Source: Pseudomonadota bacterium
Lineage (GTDB): Bacteria > Pseudomonadota > Alphaproteobacteria > Sphingomonadales > Sphingomonadaceae
Assembly: GCA_029781465.1 (NCBI GenBank)
Contig: JAKOWQ010000112.1
Coordinates: 1 to 13,045 of the forward strand
Reading direction: 5' to 3'
Length of the DNA: 13,045 bases
Part shown: positions 6,119 through 13,045 of the stretch, in pieces
How the letters are laid out: each line of letters opens with the position of its first letter
Position numbering within the stretch: position 1 is the first letter of the stretch
Position numbers and translations under genes: made by a program
The notes under the pieces: model-generated
The model's input: only the letters and a program-made list of their open reading frames with translations
What the model was told of the DNA's origin: nothing
Database searches by the model: none

Positions 6119-8173
6119 ATGAACCTTGCCACTCCCCCCGTCGCGGCAAAGCAGCCGCACGTCGAAACCCACCACGGGATCGCGCTTCGCGACGACTACG
6201 CCTGGCTGCGCGATCCGGGCTATCCCGAGGTTTCCGACAAGGCCGTGCTCGCCCATCTCGAGGCGGAAAACGCCTGGTTCGAAAGCCGGATGGCCCCGCA
6301 CAGGGGGCGGGTCGACGCGCTGTTCAAGGAAATGCGCGGCCGGATCAAGGAGGCCGACAAGTCGGTCCCGCAAAAGGACGGGGACTGGCTCTACTGGATC
6401 GAGTTCGAGGAAGGCGCCGAATACAAGAAGTGGTGGCGTCGCCCCGTGGCGGGCGGTGCCGACGAGCTGATCCTCGACGAGGTGGCGCTGGCCGAGGGGC
6501 ACGAGTATTTTCGTCTCGGGGCAATTTCGGTGTCGCAGGACGGGCGCCTGCTGGCCTGGTCGGTCGATGACAACGGCTCGGAACGCTTCACCGCCCGGAT
6601 CAAGGTGATCGCCAGCGGCGAGGTGCTGCCCGACGAGATCCCCGGAACGCTTTCCAGCCTGGTCTGGGTCGCGGGGGACAAGGGGCTGATCTATTCGCTC
6701 GCCAACGAGCAGTGGCGGACCGACAACGCGCGGCTGCACTGGCTGGGCCAGCCCGTGGCGGAGGATGTCGAACTTTACCACGAGGATGATGACGGCTTTC
6801 GCGTCGGCGCCTCGCTTTCGGCCAACGAGCAGTGGCTGATCATCGGCACATCCGATCACGAAACCAGCGAGGTGCGGCTGGTGCCCGCCGCCGATCCGCT
6901 GGCCGCGCCGATCCTGGTCAGGGCGCGGCAGGCGGGGGTGGAATACGATGTCGACCTGCGCGGCGAGACGATCTTTGTCCACGCCAACGACAGCCACGAG
7001 AACTTCCGCCTCGCCACCGCGCCGCTGTCCGCACCGGGCGAATGGACCACGCTGATCGAAGGCAGCGACGAATTCTACCTGACCGGGTTCGATCTGTTTC
7101 GCGATTTCTACGTGATCGAGGGCCGGGTGCGCGGGCTCGACCGGATCGAGGTGCGCTATTACGACGATCCCGCCCGGGTCGAGCCGATCGCCTTTCCCGA
7201 GGCCAGCTTCAGCGCGGGGCTGGGCGACAATCCCGAATGGGCGGTTACGAAGCTGCGGCTGTCCTATGAAAGCATGGTCAGTCCGGCATCGGTGCTGGAC
7301 TATGACGTGGCCGCGCGCAGCCTCACCACGCTCAAGGTGCAGGAAATCCCCTCGGGCTACGACGCCTCGCTCTATGCCACCGAGCGGCTGGAGATCGCGG
7401 CGCGTGATGGCACTCTGGTGCCGGTCAGCCTGGTCTATCGCAGGGACCGCCAGCCCGGCGGTCCGCTCCACCTCTATGGCTACGGTGCCTATGGCATCGC
7501 TATCGAGCCGGGCTTTTCGACCACCCGCCTGTCGCTGGTCGATCGCGGCTTCGCCTATGCCATCGCCCATATCCGCGGCGGCGACGACCTGGGGCGGGCC
7601 TGGTACAAGGCCGGAAAGCTGGAACGGCGCACCAATACCTTCCACGATTTCGTCGATGTGGCGAAGGGCTTGATCGCGCAGGGCCATACCCAGGCTGGCC
7701 GGATCAGCATTTCCGGCGGCTCGGCCGGGGGCGAGCTGATGGGGGCAGTGATCAATTCCGATCCCGCGCTGTGGGGCGCGGTGGTGGCCCACGTGCCGTT
7801 TGTCGATGTGCTCAATACCATGCTCGATCCCACCCTGCCGCTCACGCCGGGCGAATGGCCCGAATGGGGCAACCCGATCGAGGATGAGGCCGCCTTCGCG
7901 CTGATCCGCTCCTATTCGCCCTACGACCAGGTCAAGGCCCAGGCCTATCCGCCGCTGCTGGTGACCGCGGGGCTCAACGATCCGCGCGTGACCTATTGGG
8001 AGCCGGCCAAATGGGTGGCGCGGCTGCGCGAGATGAAGACGGACCAGAACGAGCTGCTCTTGAAAACCAACATGGGCGCCGGGCACGGCGGCAAGTCGGG
8101 CCGGTTCGAGAGCCTGAAGGAGACGGCTGAGGAGTTTGCCTTCATCCTCTGGCAGCTGGGGGTGGAGGGATGA
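6119..8173 (+). CDS. ptrB: Oligopeptidase B-type S9A serine peptidase
   Basis: This 684-residue cytosolic oligopeptidase matches the usual length of OpdB/PtrB, which cleaves short peptides after basic residues. The N-terminal beta-propeller (about 75-410) is followed by the alpha/beta-hydrolase domain. The catalytic triad is visible as S535 in SGGSAGGELMG, D621 in AGLNDPRV and H656 in GAGHGGKSG, each 3-4 positions from the E. coli numbers recalled for the family. Of four acidic residues reported to set basic P1/P2 preference, two are retained by position (E463, E579) and two appear replaced (G465, P581), so cleavage preference may be relaxed. There is no signal peptide. The ATG at 6119 has only a badly spaced GGAG one base upstream; no better start is seen. 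Its last codons overlap the next gene by 4 bp (ATGA), indicating an operon with the gluzincin and thioesterase. Confidence 0.94.
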   Translation: MNLATPPVAAKQPHVETHHGIALRDDYAWLRDPGYPEVSDKAVLAHLEAENAWFESRMAPHRGRVDALFKEMRGRIKEADKSVPQKDGDWLYWIEFEEGAEYKKWWRRPVAGGADELILDEVALAEGHEYFRLGAISVSQDGRLLAWSVDDNGSERFTARIKVIASGEVLPDEIPGTLSSLVWVAGDKGLIYSLANEQWRTDNARLHWLGQPVAEDVELYHEDDDGFRVGASLSANEQWLIIGTSDHETSEVRLVPAADPLAAPILVRARQAGVEYDVDLRGETIFVHANDSHENFRLATAPLSAPGEWTTLIEGSDEFYLTGFDLFRDFYVIEGRVRGLDRIEVRYYDDPARVEPIAFPEASFSAGLGDNPEWAVTKLRLSYESMVSPASVLDYDVAARSLTTLKVQEIPSGYDASLYATERLEIAARDGTLVPVSLVYRRDRQPGGPLHLYGYGAYGIAIEPGFSTTRLSLVDRGFAYAIAHIRGGDDLGRAWYKAGKLERRTNTFHDFVDVAKGLIAQGHTQAGRISISGGSAGGELMGAVINSDPALWGAVVAHVPFVDVLNTMLDPTLPLTPGEWPEWGNPIEDEAAFALIRSYSPYDQVKAQAYPPLLVTAGLNDPRVTYWEPAKWVARLREMKTDQNELLLKTNMGAGHGGKSGRFESLKETAEEFAFILWQLGVEG

Positions 8174-9537
8174 AATTTCGCATCGCGATTGCCGCGCTTT
8201 TCCTGTTCGTGGCGGGGTCGGCCGCCGGGGCCAGTCCGGCTGGCCGGTCGCTGCGGGTCGAAGTGATCCGCGATGGCGATGGCTACAAGGCCATCTTCGA
8301 TCTGCCACAATCGGCGCCGGCCTGGGCCTTCGTCAATTCCGCGCTCGCCCGCCGGACCAAGGACAGCTGGCGGCTGCGCAGCTGGGTGGTCGAAACGCCC
8401 AGGGTGAAACTGGAGCGGCGCGGCGATTTCGACGTCTTCACTGTCGCGCGTGGCAATGTTCCGCGCCGGGTGACGGTCCGCTTCACGCCCTTCGCGCAGG
8501 ACCTTCTGGCGGACTACGATCCGGCGTTGGCCTTCTCCGACGGAACCGTCGCGCTGTTCACCGGGCACTTTGCGGCCGGCCCCTGGCTGGCGAAGAGCGA
8601 CCGGCCCGAGGATCCGGCACCCCGGACCACGATCACCTTTCGCTATCCGGGTCGACAATTGCTTTACAAGGGCGTGCCCTACCGCTCGGCGACGACCGGC
8701 GATCTAGAAACCTACGTGGTGTTCGGCACTCCCCGGCCTGTCGCAGGCGACGGCTTTTCGGGCATCGTCGATCCCCAGCTTCCCGGCTGGCTGCGCGGCG
8801 AGATGGTCGAATTCCTGCCGCGGTCGATCGCGCTGTTTCGCGAACGCTTGGGCGCGCCGGGTGGGGGCGGCAAGCCAACCATCCTGATCAGCTGGGCCGG
8901 CCCCACCGCGGGCCGGCATAGTCAGGGTGGGGGCGTGCTGCCGAACCTGCTGGCTGTGCGCCTAGAAGGCGATGGACTGCTCACGCCTTCGCCGGACAAT
9001 CTCGCCCGCCTGCGCTGGTTTGTCGGGCACGAATCGGCGCATTTCTGGCTGGGTCAGGCGGTTGCCTACAGCCAGCCGAACGAAGCCTGGATTACCGAAG
9101 GCGGGGCAAATTTGCTGGCTTACCGGCTGATCGAGCGAATCGATCCAAATTACCAGAGCGGCCTCGAGCTCCACAAGGATTGGAGCGATTGTCTGGCGCT
9201 GGCCAAGGACAAGCCGATCGCGACCGCCGGCTCACGCCAGGAAAATCGCGCCTATTATGCCTGCGGCTCGGTGTTTGCCATGATCGCCGAGGGCGCGGCG
9301 CAACGCAAAGGGCGCGACTTCTTTGACTTCACCCGCGACCTGCTGGAGGCCAATCGCCGCGAGGCGGGTGGCGACGGCGTGGTCACGATGGAGGAATGGC
9401 TCGCCGCGCTGACCCGCGAAAGCGGCGATCCGACCATCGCCCGCGACATGCGCGAGATGCTGACCGTGGGTGTTGCCGACCCCCGTTCCGCGATCGCATC
9501 GATGTTGCAGCGGGTGGGCCGCAAGGAGCCGGGCTGA
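8170..9537 (+). CDS. Secreted M1-like gluzincin metallopeptidase
   Basis: This 455-residue protein has a signal peptide (1-21, cleavage near AGA-S) and is probably periplasmic. A zinc site of the M1/M61 clan is present: H287-E288-S-A-H291, then exactly 18 residues, then E310 inside WITEGGANLLAYRL, which parallels the WLNEGFA of M1 enzymes. A Tyr-Tyr pair at 362-363 (YYACGSVFAM) sits where clan members carry the transition-state Tyr. The region where M1 aminopeptidases have GxMEN reads GGGVLPNLL (about 253-261) with no Glu, so a typical aminopeptidase mode is unlikely. Residues 25-240 form a beta-rich N-terminal part I do not recognise. C341 and C365 could form a disulfide. It overlaps the upstream oligopeptidase stop by 4 bp and its TGA overlaps the next ATG by one base. 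The substrate is unknown; peptidase activity is inferred from the zinc motif. Confidence 0.82.
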   Translation: MKFRIAIAALFLFVAGSAAGASPAGRSLRVEVIRDGDGYKAIFDLPQSAPAWAFVNSALARRTKDSWRLRSWVVETPRVKLERRGDFDVFTVARGNVPRRVTVRFTPFAQDLLADYDPALAFSDGTVALFTGHFAAGPWLAKSDRPEDPAPRTTITFRYPGRQLLYKGVPYRSATTGDLETYVVFGTPRPVAGDGFSGIVDPQLPGWLRGEMVEFLPRSIALFRERLGAPGGGGKPTILISWAGPTAGRHSQGGGVLPNLLAVRLEGDGLLTPSPDNLARLRWFVGHESAHFWLGQAVAYSQPNEAWITEGGANLLAYRLIERIDPNYQSGLELHKDWSDCLALAKDKPIATAGSRQENRAYYACGSVFAMIAEGAAQRKGRDFFDFTRDLLEANRREAGGDGVVTMEEWLAALTRESGDPTIARDMREMLTVGVADPRSAIASMLQRVGRKEPG

Positions 9538-9956
9538 TGAGCAACCGCCACGTCCTGACCTTCATCGCCGGACCCGAGCACATCGACGAGCTGGGCCACG
9601 TCAACAACGCGGTGTGGGTCAACTGGATCCAGGACATCGCCACCGCGCACTGGGCGAGCGTCGCCGCGCCTGAGCATCAGGAGGCCTATGTCTGGGTCGT
9701 GACCCGGCACGAGATCGACTATCGCGGCAATGTCGGGCTGGGTGAGGGCGTGGTGGCCGAAACCTTCATCCCCTCTGGCCCGACCGGCGCGCGTTTCGAC
9801 CGGCGGGTCGATTTCCGCAATGCCGAGGGCGAGGTGATCGTTTCGGCCAACACCACCTGGGCGATGATCGAACGGGCCAGCGGGCGGCTGTGCCGGGTGC
9901 GCGAGGACGTTTGCGCACCGTTCCGGCCTTACGCGAACGAAGCGAAACAGGGTTAG
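9537..9956 (+). CDS. Acyl-CoA thioesterase, 4HBT hot-dog family
   Basis: This 139-residue protein has the single hot-dog domain length of YbgC/FadM-type thioesterases, which hydrolyse acyl-CoA thioesters in the cytosol. The signature HIDELGHVNNAVWVNWIQD carries the putative catalytic D17 in the D-x-x-G-H-V-N-N motif of the FadM/4HBT subgroup, and TRHEIDYRGNVGLGEGV and NTTWAMIERASGRLCRV match the central and last strands. The ATG is preceded by AAGGAG (9523-9528) at 8 bp and overlaps the gluzincin stop as TGATG, so translation is probably coupled. It is the last gene of the plus-strand run. Its stop codon overlaps that of the convergent diguanylate cyclase. The acyl chain specificity cannot be read from sequence, and its link to the two upstream peptidases is unclear. 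Confidence 0.93.
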   Translation: MSNRHVLTFIAGPEHIDELGHVNNAVWVNWIQDIATAHWASVAAPEHQEAYVWVVTRHEIDYRGNVGLGEGVVAETFIPSGPTGARFDRRVDFRNAEGEVIVSANTTWAMIERASGRLCRVREDVCAPFRPYANEAKQG

Positions 9957-11686
9957 GCGGCAGCCGGCTTCTGCCGCTGGTGGTGATCAGCGAAAACAGT
10001 CATCCGTTCGCTTACGGTGCGGTTTCGGCCAGCACGTTTGGCCTGATAGAGCAGCCCGTCAGCTCGGGCATAGATCGCCGCGAACGTGGCGTCCGGCATG
10101 ACCGCGGCGGGAATTTCGACAAGGCCCATGCTGGCGGTAACCGGGCGGTCCAGCCCGTCGACATCGCGGGCAACGCGCGCGGTGATCGCCTGGCGCACCT
10201 GCTCGGCGCGCTGGGCCGCCCTCTTTCCGCGCAGCAGCAGCATGAACTCCTCACCGCCCATGCGAATCGAAAGCACGTCGCGATCCTCGGGCAACGAGGC
10301 TGCGACCGTGCGCAGGACCTGATCCCCGGTCATGTGGCCGAACTCGTCGTTGATCGACTTGAAATGATCGAGATCGAGCAGGGCCATCGTTGCGAAACCA
10401 TCCTCGCGCAAGGCGGCAAAGCGGCCCTCGATTGCGCGGCGATTGAACAGCCCGGTCAGCGGATCGCGCTCGGCCAGGCGGGTCAGCTCGCTGGTCAACT
10501 CGCGGTGATCGTCGCGATCGCGGCGCAGCTGGATAAAGCGGTCGGCGATCCCGATCGAGGTGATCAGCACTTCAGCGGCGATGGCAAAGCGCTGGGCGAC
10601 GAAAAGGGCCATCGGCTCGGCTTCGTTGCCGGTCACGCTACTGACGATCTGCCAGATGCCGGTTATCAACAGCGGCACCCACGATGCGAGCAGGAACTTT
10701 ACCGCGCGTCCGCCGCGCAGCACCGCATTGCCTATCGCCACGCACAACACCGCCATCGCCACTGCCCAGTTGGCGAAATAGATGTTGAGGCACCAGCCCT
10801 GCAGCCAATCGACCGTAGCGGCATAGAAGGCCGCGTTGAGCACCAGCCACAGCGCTGCCAGGCGCAGCGCCCGGCGATAGGGCAGGTCCATCCGGTCGCG
10901 CTCGATGAAATAGCTCGCCATCATCAGCGCCGATGCGGCCCCGCCGCAAAAGGTCATCGCGATCGACATCGAAACCGCGCCGATCGGGACATCTGCGACA
11001 AGGGGGACCAGCCCGGAGGTGAAAAAGGTGTGCGCCAGCATGAACCCGACCACGGAGATATGCCACAGCAGGAAGCGGTCACGCAGCACGCGGTAGAGCG
11101 CCAGATTGAAGAACAGCGGAACCAGCAGGAGTCCACAGAGCAGCGCAATCCACACCTGCTCCGGACCGATCACAGGCAGCCCTGGATCGTGCAAGCGGGC
11201 TTCGCTGATCATGCCGGTAAAGGTCGGGCCGATCAGCTCGATAGTGACGCGGCGGGCCGGTTGCCCTGCCTCGGGCAGATTGGCGACCTGAAGCATGTGG
11301 CCACGGGGAAAGAACTCGTGTGTCGAGACCAGATGGGTTGAAACCGATCCATCGGGGCGCTCGATATCGATCCGCATCCCCTCGAAGCGGGCCAGGCGGC
11401 TGGAATACTGCGCCGGGACGCGACCGTCGGGGCCCAGGTCGAAGCGCAGCAACGCCAGCCGGCTGTAGGAATTCCAGTCGCTGTTGCTGCAGATCCATCC
11501 CGCAGCACCCTTGCGCAGCGCATCGGCCTGGGCGGAATTATCGGCATAGGCGTGGCAAGCCGGCGCCAGATTGCCGGGGCCGCGCTCGTGGGCCAGGGCA
11601 GGGGCGGCGACGGCCAGCACGAACCCCGCAAGCAACCGCAGCGCGGCGCGAATCAGTCGCGTCCGGATTGCCTCTCCACCGTCCAT
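9953..11686 (-). CDS. Diguanylate cyclase with 7TM-DISM sensor (GGDEF)
   Basis: This 577-residue membrane protein is predicted to make cyclic di-GMP from two GTP in response to an extracytoplasmic signal. A signal-type hydrophobic N-terminus (about 11-32, ending ALA-H) leads to a periplasmic beta-rich domain (about 33-175, C44 and C66 possibly disulfide-bonded). Seven membrane helices lie at roughly 176-198, 207-229, 238-260, 273-293, 303-323, 329-351 and 360-382. A short coiled linker (385-406) joins the GGDEF domain, which starts DPLTGLFNRRA, has the metal-binding D438 in LLDLDHFKSINDEFGH and an intact GGEEF at 477-481. The four residues that would form the RxxD inhibitory site do not match, so product feedback may be absent. 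There is no EAL domain. The ATG at 11686 lacks a clear ribosome-binding site. It lies 86 bp downstream of alanine dehydrogenase. Confidence 0.93.
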   Translation of the reverse strand: MDGGEAIRTRLIRAALRLLAGFVLAVAAPALAHERGPGNLAPACHAYADNSAQADALRKGAAGWICSNSDWNSYSRLALLRFDLGPDGRVPAQYSSRLARFEGMRIDIERPDGSVSTHLVSTHEFFPRGHMLQVANLPEAGQPARRVTIELIGPTFTGMISEARLHDPGLPVIGPEQVWIALLCGLLLVPLFFNLALYRVLRDRFLLWHISVVGFMLAHTFFTSGLVPLVADVPIGAVSMSIAMTFCGGAASALMMASYFIERDRMDLPYRRALRLAALWLVLNAAFYAATVDWLQGWCLNIYFANWAVAMAVLCVAIGNAVLRGGRAVKFLLASWVPLLITGIWQIVSSVTGNEAEPMALFVAQRFAIAAEVLITSIGIADRFIQLRRDRDDHRELTSELTRLAERDPLTGLFNRRAIEGRFAALREDGFATMALLDLDHFKSINDEFGHMTGDQVLRTVAASLPEDRDVLSIRMGGEEFMLLLRGKRAAQRAEQVRQAITARVARDVDGLDRPVTASMGLVEIPAAVMPDATFAAIYARADGLLYQAKRAGRNRTVSERMTVFADHHQRQKPAAA

Positions 11687-11753
11687 CTGCCGGGGATAGA
11701 CGGTGCGGCAATCACATCTGGTGACCCTTTGTGGTTAACGGCGCGACAAGGTC

Positions 11754-11767
11754 CCGGAAATTTCCGG
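11754..11767. repeat. 14-bp perfect palindrome upstream of the diguanylate cyclase
   Basis: CCGGAAATTTCCGG is perfectly self-complementary and lies 6 bp beyond the alanine dehydrogenase stop and about 68 bp before the cyclase start. It has no loop and no following U-run, so it is a better candidate for an operator than for a terminator. The regulator is unknown. Confidence 0.5.
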
Positions 11768-11772
11768 ACAAC

Positions 11773-12888
11773 TCAGGCCAGTACTTCGGCCACCGGGGTG
11801 TAATCATAACCCAGATCGCGGGCCACCGCCTCATAGGTGATCTTGCCCTCGTGGACGTTGAGCCCCGCCGCGAGATGCGGGTTGGCCCTCAGCGCCTCCT
11901 TCCAGCCAAGATCGGCGATCCGCAAGGCATGGGGAAGGGTGACATTGTTGAGCGCATAGGTGCTGGTGCGCGCCACCGCGCCGGGCATGTTGGCGACGCA
12001 ATAGTGGACCACGCCATCAACCACATAGGTCGGTTCGGCATGGGTTGTGGCATGGCTGGTCTCGAAGCAGCCACCCTGGTCGATCGCAACGTCGACCAGC
12101 ACCGAACCGGGGCGCATCGAGGAGAGCATCTCGCGCGTTACCAGCTTGGGCGCGGCGGCGCCGGGCACCAGCACCGCGCCGATCACCAGATCGGCATCGG
12201 CGATCGAGTCCGCGAGATTGGCCTTGTTGGAAAAGCGGGTCTTGGCGCGGCTTTCAAAGTGGATCCCCAGGCGTTCGAGCACTTCGGGATCGCGATCGAG
12301 GATGGTAACGTCGGCGCCCAGCCCGACCGCCATCTGCGCCGCGTTGAAGCCAACCACGCCGCCGCCGATCACGATCACCTTGCCCGGCATCACCCCCGGA
12401 ACACCGCCCAGCAGCACACCGCGCCCGCCGTGGGCCTTTTCCAGGGCGGTCGCGCCGGCCTGGATCGACATGCGTCCGGCAACCTGGCTCATCGGCTTGA
12501 GCAGCGGCAGGGTGTTGCCCGGTCCGGTCACGGTTTCATAGGCGATTGCGGTGACGCCCGACTTGACCAGATCGGCGGTCTGTTCGGGATCGGGAGCGAG
12601 GTGGAGGTAGGTGTAGAGGATCTGGCCCTTGCGCAGCATGGCGCGCTCGCCCGCCTGCGGCTCCTTGACCTTGACCACCATTTCGCAGTCGGCGAAAATT
12701 TCGGCGGCCGTCGCCTTGATCGTGGCCCCGGCGGAAACATAATCGGCATCGGTCGAGCCGATGCCCAGCCCTGCGCCGGTTTCCACCCAGACCTCGTGCC
12801 CGTGGACCACCAGCTCCTTGACGCTCTCCGGGGTCAGCCCGACGCGGTATTCGTGGTTCTTGATTTCCTTGACGGTGCCGACGCGCAT
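11773..12888 (-). CDS. ald: Alanine dehydrogenase
   Basis: This cytosolic enzyme reversibly converts L-alanine, NAD+ and water to pyruvate, ammonium and NADH. With the ATG at 12888 it has 371 residues, the family length; an upstream in-frame ATG at 12951 would add 21 residues unlike the family, and CGGAGAG at 12894-12900 supports the shorter form. Substrate and catalytic residues are all present: R15 in NHEYRVGLTP, K75 in VKVKEPQ, H96 in YTYLHLAPD and D270 in VDVAIDQGG. The NAD-binding Rossmann fold shows GGGVVG at 175-180 and D198 at the end of the second strand, indicating NAD rather than NADP. The NMPGAV loop near 300-305 is also typical. Its upstream region is AT-richer with two inverted repeats, fitting regulated expression, commonly by an Lrp/AsnC protein in other bacteria. 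It probably feeds peptide-derived alanine into central metabolism. Confidence 0.97.
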   Translation of the reverse strand: MRVGTVKEIKNHEYRVGLTPESVKELVVHGHEVWVETGAGLGIGSTDADYVSAGATIKATAAEIFADCEMVVKVKEPQAGERAMLRKGQILYTYLHLAPDPEQTADLVKSGVTAIAYETVTGPGNTLPLLKPMSQVAGRMSIQAGATALEKAHGGRGVLLGGVPGVMPGKVIVIGGGVVGFNAAQMAVGLGADVTILDRDPEVLERLGIHFESRAKTRFSNKANLADSIADADLVIGAVLVPGAAAPKLVTREMLSSMRPGSVLVDVAIDQGGCFETSHATTHAEPTYVVDGVVHYCVANMPGAVARTSTYALNNVTLPHALRIADLGWKEALRANPHLAAGLNVHEGKITYEAVARDLGYDYTPVAEVLA

Positions 12889-12893
12889 GATGA

Positions 12894-12900
12894 CTCTCCG
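12894..12900 (-). promoter_or_regulatory. Ribosome-binding site deciding the alanine dehydrogenase start
   Basis: CGGAGAG on the minus strand places GGAG 7 bp before the ATG at 12888 and supports this start over the ATG at 12951. Confidence 0.7.
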
Positions 12901-12967
12901 GGTGGATAGGTGCTGCGGCGATGATACGCCGGCGCAGGCAGGAAGTTTCACCTGAAATCAGCTTTCG

Positions 12968-13008
12968 ACACCGGTGTTTTGGTGATAATTGCCGAAATAC
13001 CTTATCAA
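12968..13008. promoter_or_regulatory. Alanine dehydrogenase upstream region with two inverted repeats
   Basis: A 10-bp perfect palindrome ACACCGGTGT lies at 12968-12977, and TGATAA (12983-12988) is repeated inverted as TTATCA (13002-13007) across 13 bp. On the minus strand TTGATA (13008-13003) and TATCAC (12987-12982) could be -35 and -10 elements, though their 15-bp spacing is short. The stretch is clearly richer in A and T than its surroundings. It probably holds the alanine dehydrogenase promoter and operator; individual elements are uncertain. Confidence 0.4.
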
Positions 13009-13024
13009 TACGGGAAAATCGTGC

Positions 13025-13045
13025 GTGGATCGTGCCGACATCGCC
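13025..13045 (+). CDS. Possible start of a divergent Lrp/AsnC-type regulator (cut by window end)
   Basis: A GTG at 13025 opens a frame reading VDRADIA up to the last base, with GGGA about 10 bp upstream. The D-x-x-D spacing resembles the first residues of Lrp/AsnC regulators, and such genes are often divergent from alanine dehydrogenase in other bacteria. Only seven codons are visible, so this is a suggestion from position and a very short match. Confidence 0.25.

Noticed and set aside
6080..8308. The minus-strand frame of the Xaa-Pro aminopeptidase stays open for a further 2.2 kb antisense to oligopeptidase B, as if encoding a 1344-residue fusion.
   Set aside because: The extension is Pro/Arg/His/Gly-rich with no recognisable domain, while the plus strand encodes a complete S9A enzyme with intact triad. 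Aminopeptidase P homology begins at 6079. It is a by-product of GC-rich codon use.
9890..11341. A 483-codon plus-strand frame antisense to the diguanylate cyclase.
   Set aside because: There is no domain signal, and the minus strand has the complete 7TM-GGDEF protein.
11754..11767. Intrinsic terminator of alanine dehydrogenase.
   Set aside because: The palindrome has no loop and no T-run follows it in the direction of transcription.
11731..12909. A 392-codon plus-strand frame antisense to alanine dehydrogenase.
   Set aside because: The minus strand encodes alanine dehydrogenase of exact family length; the antisense frame is His/Gly/Arg-rich shadow.
1..13045. Mobile element, prophage, defence island or CRISPR array.
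   Set aside because: I saw no transposase, integrase, long terminal repeats, regularly spaced repeats or abrupt change in base composition; the genes are housekeeping or signalling types.

Overview
The window looks like ordinary chromosome from a GC-rich alphaproteobacterium. The peptidase set, the alanine dehydrogenase, the 7TM-DISM diguanylate cyclase and the EF-hand/two-component layout most resemble sphingomonads (Sphingomonadales). That placement is an inference from protein character; there is no rRNA or marker gene in the window. There is no transposase, integrase, phage gene, CRISPR array or tRNA that I can see, and coding density is very high.

Layout, left to right. (1) The 3' end of an M1-type aminopeptidase (+), read only as its ERAP1-like C-terminal helical domain, stops 2 bp short of a convergent minus-strand operon. 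(2) That operon (3664 down to 902) encodes a secreted four-EF-hand protein, an OmpR-type response regulator and a membrane histidine kinase. Its 183-bp upstream gap carries a candidate promoter and three copies of a GYGACAA heptamer, two of them exactly 10 bp apart. (3) Also on minus, a 601-residue Xaa-Pro aminopeptidase (M24B) is followed 51 bp later by a small VOC/glyoxalase-fold protein. (4) Divergent from the aminopeptidase, across only 39 bp, is a plus-strand run with overlapping stop/start codons: oligopeptidase B (S9A), a secreted M1-like gluzincin and a 4HBT thioesterase. (5) The thioesterase stop codon overlaps that of a convergent minus-strand diguanylate cyclase with a 7TM sensor. 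(6) Alanine dehydrogenase (minus) lies upstream of the cyclase. (7) At the right edge the AT-richer upstream region of alanine dehydrogenase holds two inverted repeats and what may be the first codons of a divergent Lrp/AsnC-type regulator.

Functionally, four peptidases or peptidase-like proteins of different classes (M1, M24B, S9A, gluzincin) plus alanine dehydrogenase fit a peptide and amino-acid scavenging lifestyle. The most interesting unit is the EF-hand / response regulator / kinase operon. The kinase has an acidic run in its predicted periplasmic domain and the first gene encodes a periplasmic Ca2+-type EF-hand protein, so a divalent-cation sensing circuit with autoregulation is a reasonable, untested hypothesis.
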